Of a DNA stretch of 64,000 nucleotides, positions 22,652 to 35,038 are shown in pieces. Source of the stretch: Bigelowiella natans CCMP2755 (lineage: Eukaryota > Cercozoa > Chlorarachniophyceae); assembly GCA_000320545.1 (NCBI GenBank), contig ADNK01002607.1, positions 107,001-171,000 of the forward strand. The letters are read 5' to 3'. The translations under genes and the position numbers were made by a program. The notes beneath the pieces were generated by a model. That model had not been told where the DNA came from and did no database searches. It saw nothing but the letters and a program-made list of their open reading frames with translations. Every line of letters begins with the position of its first letter. Positions within the stretch are counted from its first letter, which is position 1.

Positions 22652-24439
22652 ATGGCTAGTGCGAAACAAGCATCGAGGAGACTCTTAGATGCTTTGAGGA
22701 ATAATCCAGGGTAGTATAAACCTCGATATACCACTGACGTTGGGGGAAGATCGCTCAACGAGCACGCAAAATGAAAGATTGATCCTCCCTCTGCCACTAT
22801 TACATTCTGCGGTTCATACCATTGTCAAAACAGGAGTTCTAGTAAAGTGTATAAAGCTGTGAACAATGCTATTCAATACCATTTCGAAGGTGCGTGTAGA
22901 ACAAGGTAGTAGCGACATCGCAGATGATGATGATGATGATAGTGTTCAAAACACAGGCGGGCCTCAAGTAAGCATAGAGGATGCAGTGTATATGCTGAAA
23001 ACAAGAGACCCCAACGAGGTAGCATGTGAAGAAAATTTAATACAAATATTAACACCTGTAATGGAATTGAGGAAGGACCGAAGGAAGACGAAGAGGGAGA
23101 GTAATGAAGTTAAAATAAGTATGCTAGTCTGATACTAAACAAGGAGCATAGGCGTATGGCAAATGCCTTCACGAGTAAACCTCCTGAATTAATGGACGCC
23201 CCATTTACATTTTTTCCACGTAGATTGCCTTGATCGGTTTGGCTGCTGATGCTGTGCGGGAGGAGCATGTTGGGGACAGAGTGGGCTATGCTATCAATCG
23301 AAACATTAACTTCACCAATTCGTGCGTCAAGAGATGCGGGTAGCAGTTGTAGTAGTAATAAGGACTATGGGGTACATCTACGACTTTAGAGGAAGAATAA
23401 TGTGTGTAGTTCTGAGGCGTCAATGAATTTCTGCTTCTCTCTCCATCTCTCTTTCTCTCTGTCCCTCTTTCTCTAATATTATATAATACCTTACACATGT
23501 GTTTGTACGTATTTAGATTCTGTGCTTTTTCTCGCACTGGAGTTGACTCCGAAGCATACTTCTTGCCGAAGGAAGAGGTATATGTAGTCTAGAAGAAGAA
23601 AGCAAGAGAGAGAACGTGAAAGAGCAAGCTGTAGATATGTGGTACAAGGAAACAGGGAGAACAAACAATCGAAATGATGATATGCCCCCTACACTGGAAT
23701 ATTTCCTTTGTCGTGATTGGTTTTCTCTCATCTAACCTATGTGTCAGGTTGTGCGCCGTGCAGAAGAAGCTGTATCCTTTGGAGCTACGGAGGTGATGGA
23801 GATTCTACCAATTTTCCTTCTCTATTCCTCATCCGCCTCATCATCAGCAGCGGCATCCATTTTTTTCCGACTAGCAGCACAAGTGATACAACTCTTCTCA
23901 AAACCTGAGAGTGGCCCTCCTCTCACACACTCACTAATTCACTCATTTACCCTCTATGCTCCTCTTCTACTTTTCTGCGTGCATAGATATGTGTGCAAGC
24001 TGGGCTTCCTCCTAACATGAAACCGAACCTATATACCGATATTGCATCCACTATTAAAGCAAAGGTGGCAAAAAACACTGTTGGTCCTTGCCTATGTGCA
24101 AGTTCTCTAGCTAGAGTGTGTACTGTGTGAAACTATAAGTAGTAGGTCATGTCGAAGAAAGGAGGGAGATCTATCGTAAATATAATATATATATAATATA
24201 AACTAATTATTCAATATATATGTATGTGTGTGTGTGTCCTATTGAAATTTTGGGTAGCAGAAGCACAATTATTTGTTGATTGGCAATGTTCATGAAGAAC
24301 GCCAGCAGCAGCGTAGTATGTCACTTCTACTACTATGAAAGAACAATTTAGTTTTACTAAATTTTCCTTTCATTTCTCGTGGTTAGATGATAATGATAAT
24401 GAAGATGATGATGGTGATGATGGTGATATCTCATTGTCG

Positions 24440-24477
<38 letters not shown>

Positions 24478-24986
24478 TTATTTTTATACAAACCCTCATC
24501 CAGCTACCAGAAGTGCATCTCCATGCTTTCTCTCCCGAAGAGGTAATAAGAGCACGATGGAATAGACAGGCTAGGCTGAATGCTGTTTGTTACGAAATGA
24601 CGACGATGATAGTGATACATGCGACGATAAATGGTCTACTGAAAATAAAAGATGTATTGTTATCTTTCTTCTAGGTTTTGTATGGCGCTAGTAGATCAAA
24701 ACGATCTGCTCGAGAGATGTTGCTCGCACTCAAAGAGGTAAAGAAGAATACTACTGCAGATATATGTAGGGGTATATATCGTATTGTATGGTACCGTTGC
24801 CAACATATGCTTTCTTACTCCTTCTTCTGAGGTCATCATCATCATCATCATCCTCATCATCATCATCACCATCATCATCATCACCACCATTGTCGTTCTT
24901 ATTTATTGACATCAGAGCGGTGTGGATACGATTCCAGGGACTAGTGCAGAGATCCTCGATGATGGTGATAGGAGAAGAAGAAGAAG

Positions 24987-25030
<44 letters not shown>

Positions 25031-25317
25031 GGGGAGTCAATGGAGTTTCTCAAGGGAGGATGGAAGCTATACGCGCTGGTTTATTCTTTATCCTCATGAA
25101 CATTTCAACGCACACCGTAGGTATCAGAGCAAAAATTGCGGGACAACGACTCTCCACAGAGGTAATGGGTACTTGCGTGAACGAAGTACTCCCAATTCGG
25201 CGATTTCTCTCGGAACATTCCAATGAGAAGTATAGGACACCATGATTTGATGATGTGACTACTACAGCTGAATTACTCTTGTGCAGCAAGCACATGCCTA
25301 TGATCAGGATGATAATA

Positions 25318-25350
<33 letters not shown>

Positions 25351-25980
25351 ATGATACATACCAACAATTGGTGATAGAGATGGTATATTCGAAGGAGTGG
25401 ATATCTGTCGTTACAACAGCTCATGAGGTCGGACTAAGGAGCTCTTCTACTATCATGTAAAAATGCATCGCTTGAATATCTGTAAGCAGCATCAAACAGC
25501 GATTGATATGTGTGTGTGTGTGTGTATGTGTGTAATTAGGTATGGACACATAGAGACTGCAGAGCACATTGCTAAGCACATTGACATTCTCCGGCAAATT
25601 CAGGTGGGACATCGTTTCTTCTTATTCTTATTATCAACAATAACAATTGTAACAATAATGGTATTACGAGTTATCGATGTGACCTACTGCTGTCATTTTT
25701 AACGACGCCAAAAACCACTGTAATGTATGCCACCACGCGTCTATTTGTCTTTATTCATTCATTGATTAATTGCCAAATGAAAAAGAGGAAAACAGGAGGT
25801 TTCACGGAATTTGTCCCTTTGTCTTTCGTTGCAAGCGATGCACCCATGTATGGTAATATATCTGCCCTTGGCGTATCTTCTCGTTGTTCTGAACGGACGA
25901 TAACCATGGACAACTACGAATTTCTGACTGATTAGAATCACAGAATAATACATTGTGCATACCATTTATTAACTTTTTGT

Positions 25981-26020
<40 letters not shown>

Positions 26021-26042
26021 ATTACATATGATTTTTGCTCAA

Positions 26043-26089
<47 letters not shown>

Positions 26090-26462
26090 CCAAAAAAAAC
26101 ATCCTAAATATGCGGGGAGGACCGTCGGGAGCAGAAGTGCTGCTTATGCACAGGTTAATGTGTACTAATAGGAATCATAATAGTATATTTTACTACTACT
26201 ACTACTAATAATAATAATAAGCATTGTAGTAATAGTAGTAGTAGAGTAGTAGTGGTAATGATAGTAGTGCTGATAATGCAAAGGTGAGGACGGATCATTC
26301 ATGCATTACGATTCTTCAATATAAATAATTGTCATGACACCATTACAAGGAGGAGCTCTATATCTGTTGTGTGTGTGTGTGTGTGTGTGTGCTGTCTTCT
26401 TCTATCCGTAGTGTTGCACGATTGATGCTCTCCGGAGATATCAACAACTTACAGTGCTCGTG

Positions 26463-26496
<34 letters not shown>

Positions 26497-26663
26497 CAGT
26501 AGCAGCAGTGAATGCTGCAATTGTTGTAGTTGTCATTGTAGCTATGGAACCATTGCTATATTGGATCGAAGTAGAAGTAATGATGCAGTAGTTTCTCAGG
26601 GGGAAATGAGAGAAAGGAGGGAGGGGGGAGGAAAGGAGTGTCGGTGAGGGAGAGAGAAAAAGA

Positions 26664-26700
<37 letters not shown>

Positions 26701-27288
26701 CATTAAATACAGAGGACATAGAGGAGAACACATCCTGCTCCAAGATGCTACCTGAAATGTGTTAAAAACTACTACTACTACTACTACTACTACTACTGCT
26801 GCTACTACTACTGCTGCTGCTACTACTACTGCTACTACTACTACTACTACTAAAAAGGCCAAAGGAGGGCATGAGAATGGCTCAGATATTGCTCGGTCAC
26901 GGAGTAAACGACCTAGGAGGTCGCTGCTAATCAGCCTACTATAATAATAGTGTCAGCGCATATGCATGATACACATCCATTCCTGGTAGTGTTTATCGAA
27001 TGACGTGGATTCTCATCATCATTATATCATCCTCCTCCACGTGTCATTAGGCACTCTCATGAATGAGTCCATATCAACCGCTGCAGGTACCTACTACCAC
27101 TTACTACACACACACAAACCTTAACTATATGTAGAATATATATATATATATATATATATAGGAGCACAGCATGGACAATTAGCCCGCCCCCGAGAGCTAA
27201 GAGCACTTGCAACTGAAGTAATGCTGCTCAAACACATATAAACATATGACTAAATATAGAGTGTTTGATGTTCATCTTCATCAAGATT

Positions 27289-27330
<42 letters not shown>

Positions 27331-27502
27331 CCCCCCTCAAAGATCTCCCATGATTTAATCAATCGTTGGAACATCAATAGTAGCATCAGCATGCTGAGAG
27401 AGTAGTTAACAGGTAGGACGAAAGCCATACCAAAGAAGCACAGTGTACGAAATCATTCGAGAAGACTTCAAAGGAATGGTACATATCAAGATAACTAATG
27501 AC

Positions 27503-27548
<46 letters not shown>

Positions 27549-28430
27549 GGAGGAGGAGGAAGAGGGGGATAGAAGCAAAGCGTCATCATTCATATGTTTA
27601 TAAACACAGCCTATTGATGAAGAGAATTAGCACCGACCCTAAGACAACATAGACACATTAAACAGCACACGAAGAAGAAGAAGAAGAAGAAGAAGAAGAA
27701 GAAGAAGATAATGATGATGAAGAAGAAGAGGGAAAAAAATATGTATATATAGACGACAAAGACGATGATGCTTTTCTCACATATCATGTTGTGTTTATAC
27801 AACTCTGTTGTCCCTTGCGTGATAATGCTATTATCGTAAAGATGGAGGAGGACTCAGCAGAGAAATGCCTAGGTAGCAGTGGCAAAATTGCGTTCAAAAT
27901 GAGTTGTTTATGAATATATTAAAAGGACAATATCGTCTTTTTGCGGTATCCTCCCCCTCCCTTTTCCAGAGAATGCTGATTTCGGCTCTTATCATCAACT
28001 CATACGTGACAAAACTAAGTGGAGAGCGAAGAGTGTTTTAGCCAAGGGGGGAGGAGGAGGAGGAGGAGGAGGAGGAGGCACGAGGAATAAAAAGGAAGCA
28101 CAGAGAGCAGCAGCAGCAGGAGCAGCTCATCACACAGAACGTCGGATGTTTTCGTCTTCTCGCACGATGATAGCACCAGATGCAGCAAGACGAATTCAGA
28201 GCCGCTCATTTAGAAGCTATGCTGCTTCGTTGCATGCTGCTACTACTGCACCTTTACAGTTTTACAGAGGGAGAGAAAGAGGAGGAGGAGGACGAGGAGG
28301 GGGGGGGGGGGGGGAGGAGTTCAGGAGAACAATGACGAAGATGAAAGCCATTAGTAGCATTAATAGGAGGAGACGAATAAGCACAAGAGCAGCAGGAACA
28401 AAAAAGCAAGAAGACAATGTATAATTAAAT

Positions 28431-28471
<41 letters not shown>

Positions 28472-28652
28472 CACTGCACCTTTGATATCTGTGCTCACCC
28501 TGACACTACTATGTTCTTTTCCATCTTCTTTATTTGTTATATATGTCTATACATATTGATTAGGTCGTGGTGACTTATTCGTCATCTCACACGATTGTTC
28601 CTACATACGAATGCTTTAATAAGTACTACCAATCTTAGCACCACCATCACTG

Positions 28653-28684
<32 letters not shown>

Positions 28685-28977
28685 GCTACTGCGAGTACTA
28701 CCGCTGCTGCTGTGACTACATTGCTGTCTCCATGTTCCTACCTATTACTCATCAAGGGAGGTGGAGGGGAGAAGGAGGAAACAGGGGGGGTGGGGATGAT
28801 TCTAGGCGAAAGGAAGAACAATAATTTAACAACTAGAAGCCATTCTCAACCAAATAATATTCCTTTTCTATATTGCTGTGCTTTTCTCTCTCTTATTTCT
28901 CTTCCTCCTTTTTCTCTCTCTCCTCTTTCTCTCTCTAACTCCCTTTCCATCTCTCTCTCTCCATCTCTCTCTCTCTT

Positions 28978-29016
<39 letters not shown>

Positions 29017-29504
29017 ATCCTCTATCAATGTTTATCTTGCTTCCTCGATTCTTCTTCTTGTTCTTCTTCTTCTTCTTCTTCTTTTCCCGTCCTCGTTGAC
29101 TGGTAGATGTCTCTATTGCAACTTCAGAACAAACATAGGTACTGCGGTACGATACAGTAGGAGTAAATAAATCGTCAATCAACACAACAACACACGTGCA
29201 ATTTATGCCACAATCTCGATTCTCTCTTCCATCATCTGTTTATTATTATTTTTTTTCATATTTATTTTTATTTTATCATTATTCAGGTGCCTCAGGCTGG
29301 ATGTCTCTAGATAGAGTAGAATCAATATTCTCTGATTTGAAACTCAAGATCGCGGTAAAATGAAGCTCCTCGCAACAGAAATGAGATACATCAATAGCCT
29401 TTTTTTTTTAAATTACTACTTCAGTATACACAGAATACGTGCGTGCATGCTTCAAGATCGAGGGAATATTCAATTATTTTACATCATCCCATACACTATG
29501 GCTA

Positions 29505-29536
<32 letters not shown>

Positions 29537-30076
29537 CTTCTTCTAGGGTGATAATGACGACGACGATAATGATGATGATGATGATGATAATGATGGAGTT
29601 TTGGTTGTTGGTAGAAGTGATGATTGAAGTACGTTATTGATATGATCGATGATGTAGGAGGACGAAGGACATTATGAACCATTGGAGATCTTAATCCTGT
29701 CGGGTGAGGTACATCCAAAAGCCAAGAATCGCTCCAAATGGCATCGGTACTACTATTTACTGCAGTTACTGTTCATGCCGTGTTATCTCCTCCTCCTCCC
29801 CCTCCCCCTCCCCCTCCTCCTCCTTGTTGCTGTTGTTGTTGTTGGTGTTGTCGTTGATGTTATTGCCATCGCGATTATCCTAATCATCATTACCCGTAGG
29901 CATATTGTGGACATCTGCAAGTTGGCTATTGACTACGGGTTCTTTTCTTCCTAGTTCCACACTGCTACCATCGTCTAGCTGCTTGCTTGTACCGCTAAAT
30001 GTTTCTGGAAAATAGATATTCACTCTCCTACTATATCTTATTTTCCCTATCATTCTATTTATCTATTTACTTATTC

Positions 30077-30138
<62 letters not shown>

Positions 30139-30888
30139 GCTCCCTTGTGTTGGTGTGTGTGCATGTGGATGTGTATGCAAATGAAAAAAAATCAACTAAC
30201 ACAGTTTTTGATGTGTTACGCAAATGAAAAATATATCAACCAACACAGTTTTTTCCCGCACACCAACGTCGGGCCTCTGTCTCGCACTGAAATGTTAAGT
30301 CTAAAAAAGGTGCTATAGAAATAAATAAAAAGCAACTTCAGGGAGTGAGGGGGAGGGAGATAGGATCATGGACATGTTATATCGAAAACTCTAGAAGAGT
30401 TGTAAAGAACAATCCTCGGACTCAGTTTGTGTCAATTAATCCTGATAGGTAAATGCTTCTATGGGGCTAATGCTGGAGCAAGTCACCCCGAAATTGATGC
30501 AAAACGTGCACAGATTCGCACCCTCAAAGGTCATCCATTCATCAACGCAATGTGTCTTACGAAAGAAGGCCATGCACCCTTCAATGTAATGTACGAAAAG
30601 AAGAAGAAGACGAATAAGAATATACAATTTGTGCACTGTTACAAGCTCAGACCGTCAGTCGTAACTATTATTGATTCGGAAGATATAAAGAGATTATTGT
30701 TCTCGCCATCCTTCATTCATTAGGCTCCGACCTTACGCCTCGAGCAGCTCAGAATGGCCGGCGAACTAGGTAAGGAGGGATAGTAGCGCGAGTAACGGGA
30801 TCTGGCAACGAAGGGAAAGGAGTTGTAGTATGTGAGTGATGGATTAAAGAGAGGTGATGAGAATGATGGATGACGGGAGATAAATTAT

Positions 30889-30964
<76 letters not shown>

Positions 30965-31837
30965 ATCGTGCAGGAATCCCGTTCACAACAGGCATTTTGC
31001 TAGGTATATTAATGCATGATGCATCATTGGTCATCCTACCCAGCGTCTTCTCTCCCTCATAGCCCTTCCTTTCTTCCATTGGGAGGGATTAGATTATGTA
31101 TGTGTACGTGGCAATGATCTCCGCACCGTTGTGGTGTTTTAATTGTGTTCGTATTGATGATATTTCTTCTTGTCGTTCTTCCTCTTGTTATTGCCGTTTT
31201 TGCTGCTCTTGTTGTTGTTGTTGTGGAGGTATTGGAGAGAATGAGGATGACCGTGTCAGAACAATTGAAGCTATTTCTGATATTGCCACCACATATGGAC
31301 ACATCCAGGTTGCCAGGGATTATTTATCAAATCTATCTAAAATTAGACGCGACACGCACACACGCACACACATTCCCTATGCAGCTAAATGACACAATAA
31401 CCTGTCTTCTTCCATGCCTCTAGGAAGTAATAGTACAGCCATACTCGCCCGGAGAGAAGGATAGATGGGCTGCTCGAGCTCCAGACGGAACAAGTGGAGG
31501 GGGTTACTACGACATCAATCTGCTTCCTCAATTTGTTCAAATGACCAGAGAGGTTTGCCGATATTGAGAGAGAGAGATAGAATTTTCATAATAATATCTA
31601 TTTATTCCTTAACATGTTGTTGTTGTTGTTGTTGTTGTTGTGTTCCCACCGTTCGTCACTCAGATGCTCCCTGATGACGTCGTCGTTCAGATACCACCTA
31701 ATCTCCTAAATGTCGCAGGTAGTAGCAGCAGCAGCAGCCACTATGTATTGCATCGAAAAAATGGTGTATGGATTGCATTTGTTCACATGCACAAAACACA
31801 CTCACAAACATAAATGTACATATACATATTTTAATAC

Positions 31838-31885
<48 letters not shown>

Positions 31886-32329
31886 TTATTTGGCAGATGG
31901 TAAGGACATTTTGATCAAATGTCTAAACGCGGGAGCAAGGGATTTGGGTGGGATCTCGCCTAAAGACGAGGTCAAGAACTCATTCCATTTAAACGAGTAG
32001 TATGTCATCATGTCCGCATCTATGAAGATGTTTACTATGTATATAGAGCACGTTCACTCTATATGATCATATATGTGAAATAAAGTGGATGATCTGCTGC
32101 CTGGTTGTAGGTAAATCCTAACTACTCCTTTCCAAAAACATCGGAACTATCACAAATGCTTGCGGATCATGGTTTCACGCTCCAACGTCGCTCCTGTGTG
32201 CACGAACCGCGTCTTCATTTGTTGAATGCTACAGAGGGAGAAGATAGCTCAGATAATGATGACGGGGTTCTCCTTCGTGATCTCCACAGCCGTTTGCTTT
32301 CACAGCAGCAGCCTGCTGTCAATTCTTAA
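22652..32329 (+). CDS. Bifunctional FO synthase, CofH-CofG fusion (7,8-didemethyl-8-hydroxy-5-deazariboflavin synthase)
   Basis: Makes the deazaflavin FO from 5-amino-6-ribitylamino-uracil and tyrosine; in algae FO serves as a photolyase antenna. CofH exons: 22652-22710, 22834-22889, 22957-23018, 23224-23339, 23517-23577, 23748-23792, 23987-24064, 24504-24542, 24675-24737, 24916-24964, 25121-25161, 25395-25456, 25540-25603, 25786-25852, 26090-26153, 26412-26462, 26858-26919, 27051-27086, 27162-27217 and 27413-27478. Linker: about 27670-27872 and 27970-28418. CofG exons: 28564-28622, 29107-29138, 29287-29354, 29658-29746, 29900-29938, 30249-30309, 30449-30529, 30724-30769, 30974-31003, 31229-31308, 31424-31552, 31664-31718, 31897-31970 and 32111-32329. 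Both radical-SAM CX3CX2C motifs are present: NRNINFTNSCVKRCGFC (CofH type) and YECFNKCLYC (CofG type). CofG also shows IPFTTGILLGIGE and DLGGISPKDEVNPNY. One micro-exon near SWVK and the start of the linker are unresolved. Confidence 0.93.
24440..24475. repeat. (AT)n microsatellite in an FO synthase intron
   Basis: A dinucleotide tract of roughly 34 bases, one of more than twenty simple-sequence tracts in this gene's introns; it precedes the 39-base exon at 24504. Confidence 0.9.
24990..25026. repeat. (GA)n microsatellite in an FO synthase intron
   Basis: A GA dinucleotide run of about 36 bases directly downstream of the exon ending at 24964, preceded by a GAA run. On the sense strand it is purine-rich near the donor side. 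Confidence 0.9.
25983..26088. repeat. (GA)n and (TA)n microsatellites in one FO synthase intron
   Basis: A GA tract at 25983-26019 and a TA tract at 26047-26088 lie in the same intron. The TA tract itself supplies the acceptor AG of the exon starting at 26090. Confidence 0.95.
26462..26857. repeat. Repeat-filled intron: (TAG)n, (GA)n, (ACT)n
   Basis: Contains TAG repeats (26462-26500), a GA tract (26660-26698) and a long, partly interrupted ACT/GCT tract (26767-26853). The donor and acceptor of the flanking exons are built from repeat units. A short exon encoding the conserved VKxG residues after SW should lie in this interval but was not resolved. Confidence 0.9.
27670..27712. repeat. (GAA)n, probably coding, in the FO synthase linker
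   Basis: A GAA run that stays in frame with a following acidic stretch (DNDDEEEEG) and an open frame to 27872, giving a poly-Glu part of the linker between the CofH and CofG halves. Confidence 0.6.
30073..30139. repeat. (CT)n(CA)n compound microsatellite
   Basis: Lies in an FO synthase intron; CT repeats pass directly into CA repeats. The same CT-to-CA junction type recurs at 58013-58088. Confidence 0.9.
30893..30963. repeat. (CT)n(TAC)n just before a CofG exon
   Basis: CT repeats followed by ACT/TAC triplets end 10 bases before the acceptor of the 30-base exon at 30974 that encodes IPFTTGILL, so the microsatellite acts as its polypyrimidine tract. Confidence 0.9.
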
Positions 32330-33348
32330 TTTCGTACAACAAGGTTATGCAATGAAATTTTACACATCCAAAAAAACGCAGTTGTTCATTCATATTCCTG
32401 TCATTACAGTACGTGTGGCACATAGCATAAGTATGTGGCTACGTACATCCTGACATATATTACAGGTTTACAGTAACTGCAACAGGAGCATGCATGCTAG
32501 CTAGCATAGACATGGACTTGCTGATTGTGTGTCAATTACTGTTAAGGCATATGTAGCAATGCATGGCTATTGCCAGCGCATGGTATGAGCTACCCCTTCT
32601 AGCCTTATTGGATTCTTAAGATACTATGAGCGATAGCTCTGTCTTAGTGATGTTTGTACGCTGTAGGCTAATAGGGCACAACACAGCTAGACAGGCTTCT
32701 CATGCTCATAATGCGTTCGTGTCACGTTGCTCACATGTTTATGCATAGCATAGCCGCCGCTTTGCATAGCTACATTAGGATGACTATTGAAAAAATGTAT
32801 TTCTTACTATGTCACTCATGTTTAGATGTGTCATTATGCGCAATCAAAATTATATTTACCGTTCTTGGGAATGACGTCGTGGTGGGTCTGTGAGGTAGCC
32901 CTGTTACTCACATTAAATTTGTACATGTATACTACGCTCACATTGCACGTGTTTTTTGTATCTCGTCTCTTTCAGTACGAGGTCTTACGGCTGCAGTTAG
33001 GTCAATTTCGCACTAATTTCATCATGGATGGAGCCTCAAGTTTTAGGTGACCAATACCGCACATTGAGCTACGATGCGCAGAAGCCATCGTTATCTCATA
33101 AGTTCCAGCAGGCTCCAAACTCACACCTTTGAAGTTTCTGGCATTGGAAAAGCTACTAGAAGATACCAACTTTTATTTTTATTTTAAAGGTGTGGGCTGC
33201 TGCAAGAGACCTTTGGCCGTTTCAGAAGAATAAACTAAAGCTTTATTTCATCAATTAGCTCAAAATTCTAGCTATAGGATTACACCGTATTAAAAATCTT
33301 TCTGTGGATTGGGAGTAATTGATGGTGCCCTAGGTTCGCGCACAATGA
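32330..33348. other. 3' flank of FO synthase
   Basis: No gene seen. A palindrome cluster (gcatgcatgctagctagcat) lies at 32489-32508, about 160 bases after the stop. The rest carries short open frames without support. Confidence 0.45.
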
Positions 33349-34082
33349 TCATCTAACAGCTGTTCCGGCAAACAAAACAGCCACAGAGTATGCTATGTAT
33401 ATTTTTGTTGGAATTGTTATCGGCCATAGAACTTTTCTCAGCACAAAAGATTCGACTCCTGCGGTACCAAACCTAATTCCGTCCAATTTTGTACGATACT
33501 GGAATCTCTGCACGAATGGCCGAGATCGGAACCTCTCAGAGAAGGCCTGCATCATCACCACGGAGGTCAACAGAGTCCACAATTGAGAGATATGGCTAAT
33601 AAATCATTTCTATAGGTTGATTTACCCTTCCCTGTCTCCACCATCGCCGCGTCATTGCACTACTGCCAAAGGACGGCAGAGTGTTGGAAATCTGAACACC
33701 TGGCTGTACCTTGTAGCATAGTCCCCACGAAGCATACTAGAGATAGGCCATCGGTCAAAGAAAATTTTAATCTTCTTAAATAAACATACCAGCCACGCAA
33801 ATCCAAGAAATTCGTGTGTTAGAGTTCCCGCAAAGATTCCAGCTGGTGTGAGAATCGACGAATCCAAACCTTGCCGCTGTTTATTTTTGGTGATGTCACA
33901 ATGAACTGAATACTTTGACATAGATAAGTGGAAACCTCTAAAGCTCTCGCAATGTAGGGTTTATTTTGGTCCCCATCCAGACGTGCCCGAACACCCGAAT
34001 GGGTGCTGTCAACAGCCATCCTCCTCCGACTCCTCCCGACAGATGAGCAGGGAACGGCCGTGTGAAGGACTGAATTCAACAT
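33349..34082 (-). CDS. Possible small multi-exon membrane protein, unrecognised
   Basis: Minus-strand exon-like pieces: a start at 34082 (MLNSVLHTAVPCSSVGRSRRRM, organelle-leader-like) with a donor after RALE; a stretch ending in THEFLGFAWLV near 33800; KIKIFFDRWPISSMLRGDYATR at about 33777-33715 bounded by AG and GT; and a final segment to 33349 with a hydrophobic end (IYIAYSVAVLFAGTAV). The pieces suggest a small mitochondrial or plastid membrane protein, but phases were not reconciled and no family is recognised. Confidence 0.3.
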
Positions 34083-35038
34083 TCGTCACTTCCTCATTCA
34101 AAAATAATGAATCTCGATTTTTCTCCTATTATAATGCACAATATTATCCAAATCAAGGCCATTTTGATACAACATCTTCCACAAAAATCGAGTTTTCATA
34201 AAACAAAGAGGGGAAACTTCAAATCACCAAAAATATGTGGAGCATCTTTAGCATAATCACCTTAAGAATTTTACTTAATTCTCTTGGACAATTCTGGCCA
34301 ATATTTTTTATTCTGCGCGAAAAATGATACAACATAACTATTACGACAAGCTAGTTCCGAAGACGTCTTCAATTGTTACAGAAACGCAGTTTTAACATAT
34401 CGGCCCTTTGTGGGGTTGTTACGTGTCTCCAACCTGCAATCCCAGATATTTACGGGAATTCTGGAGTAGTGACATTTTTTTTTAGATGCATTCGTCTGAA
34501 ACGATGCATGTAAAGGTGAAATTAATTTGTCGGAACGGTCCGTTCTATATCCTGTCCAAAAGAGGCAGTTGTCTCTTTTGTGTGAGCACAATTTTGTAAA
34601 GACAGTGAGAATCCTCATTCTAACAAGTTAATGGAGCTGCTTACGGCGTGTTTCTATCTAAAAACGGTTATCCGGGATTGAATAAAGTCTGTTTCTTTAC
34701 CAATCCACCGAAACTCTACGCATCCACTATCTACGTCGACGCAAACACCGCACGCAAAGAACCCAAAGGAGCAATTTCCAATGCAAAATCCGAATAAAAG
34801 TTGACTCATCTTGCAAACGCCATGAATTTGCAAATGTGGCTCTTTCAATGTTTCAACGTAGTTTGGGACAAATTAACCTTGCTCGTTGAAAATGTTGCAT
34901 TCATTTGATACCTACGGCAATCATGAATTCATGTCGTAGAACAAAAATGTTCGCAATCATGGTTGGCCACTGTCAGCATACAGCCAACAGTCCAAAGCAA
35001 CACTGCTCCTTCCCATACCCCCCACAGACTTCAAAAGG
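34083..35038. other. Region upstream of GAPDH, no gene supported
   Basis: AT-rich sequence with two minus-strand open frames (34376-34618, 34654-34848) that show no domain. The last 180 bases probably hold the GAPDH promoter and leader; a pyrimidine-rich stretch ending in cccccacag (about 35018-35026) could be the acceptor of a 5' UTR intron. Confidence 0.4.

Noticed and set aside
24751-25053. Asp- and Ser-rich minus-strand frames
   Set aside because: Translated ATG/GA microsatellites inside introns; no coding evidence.
28595-29170. A 191-codon plus-strand frame of Thr, Leu and Ser runs
   Set aside because: Made almost entirely of ACT and CT microsatellites in an FO synthase intron; the true exon 29107-29138 lies in another frame.
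30893-30963. Tandem repeats as a possible CRISPR array
   Set aside because: Simple di- and trinucleotide repeats without unique spacers, in a eukaryotic intron.
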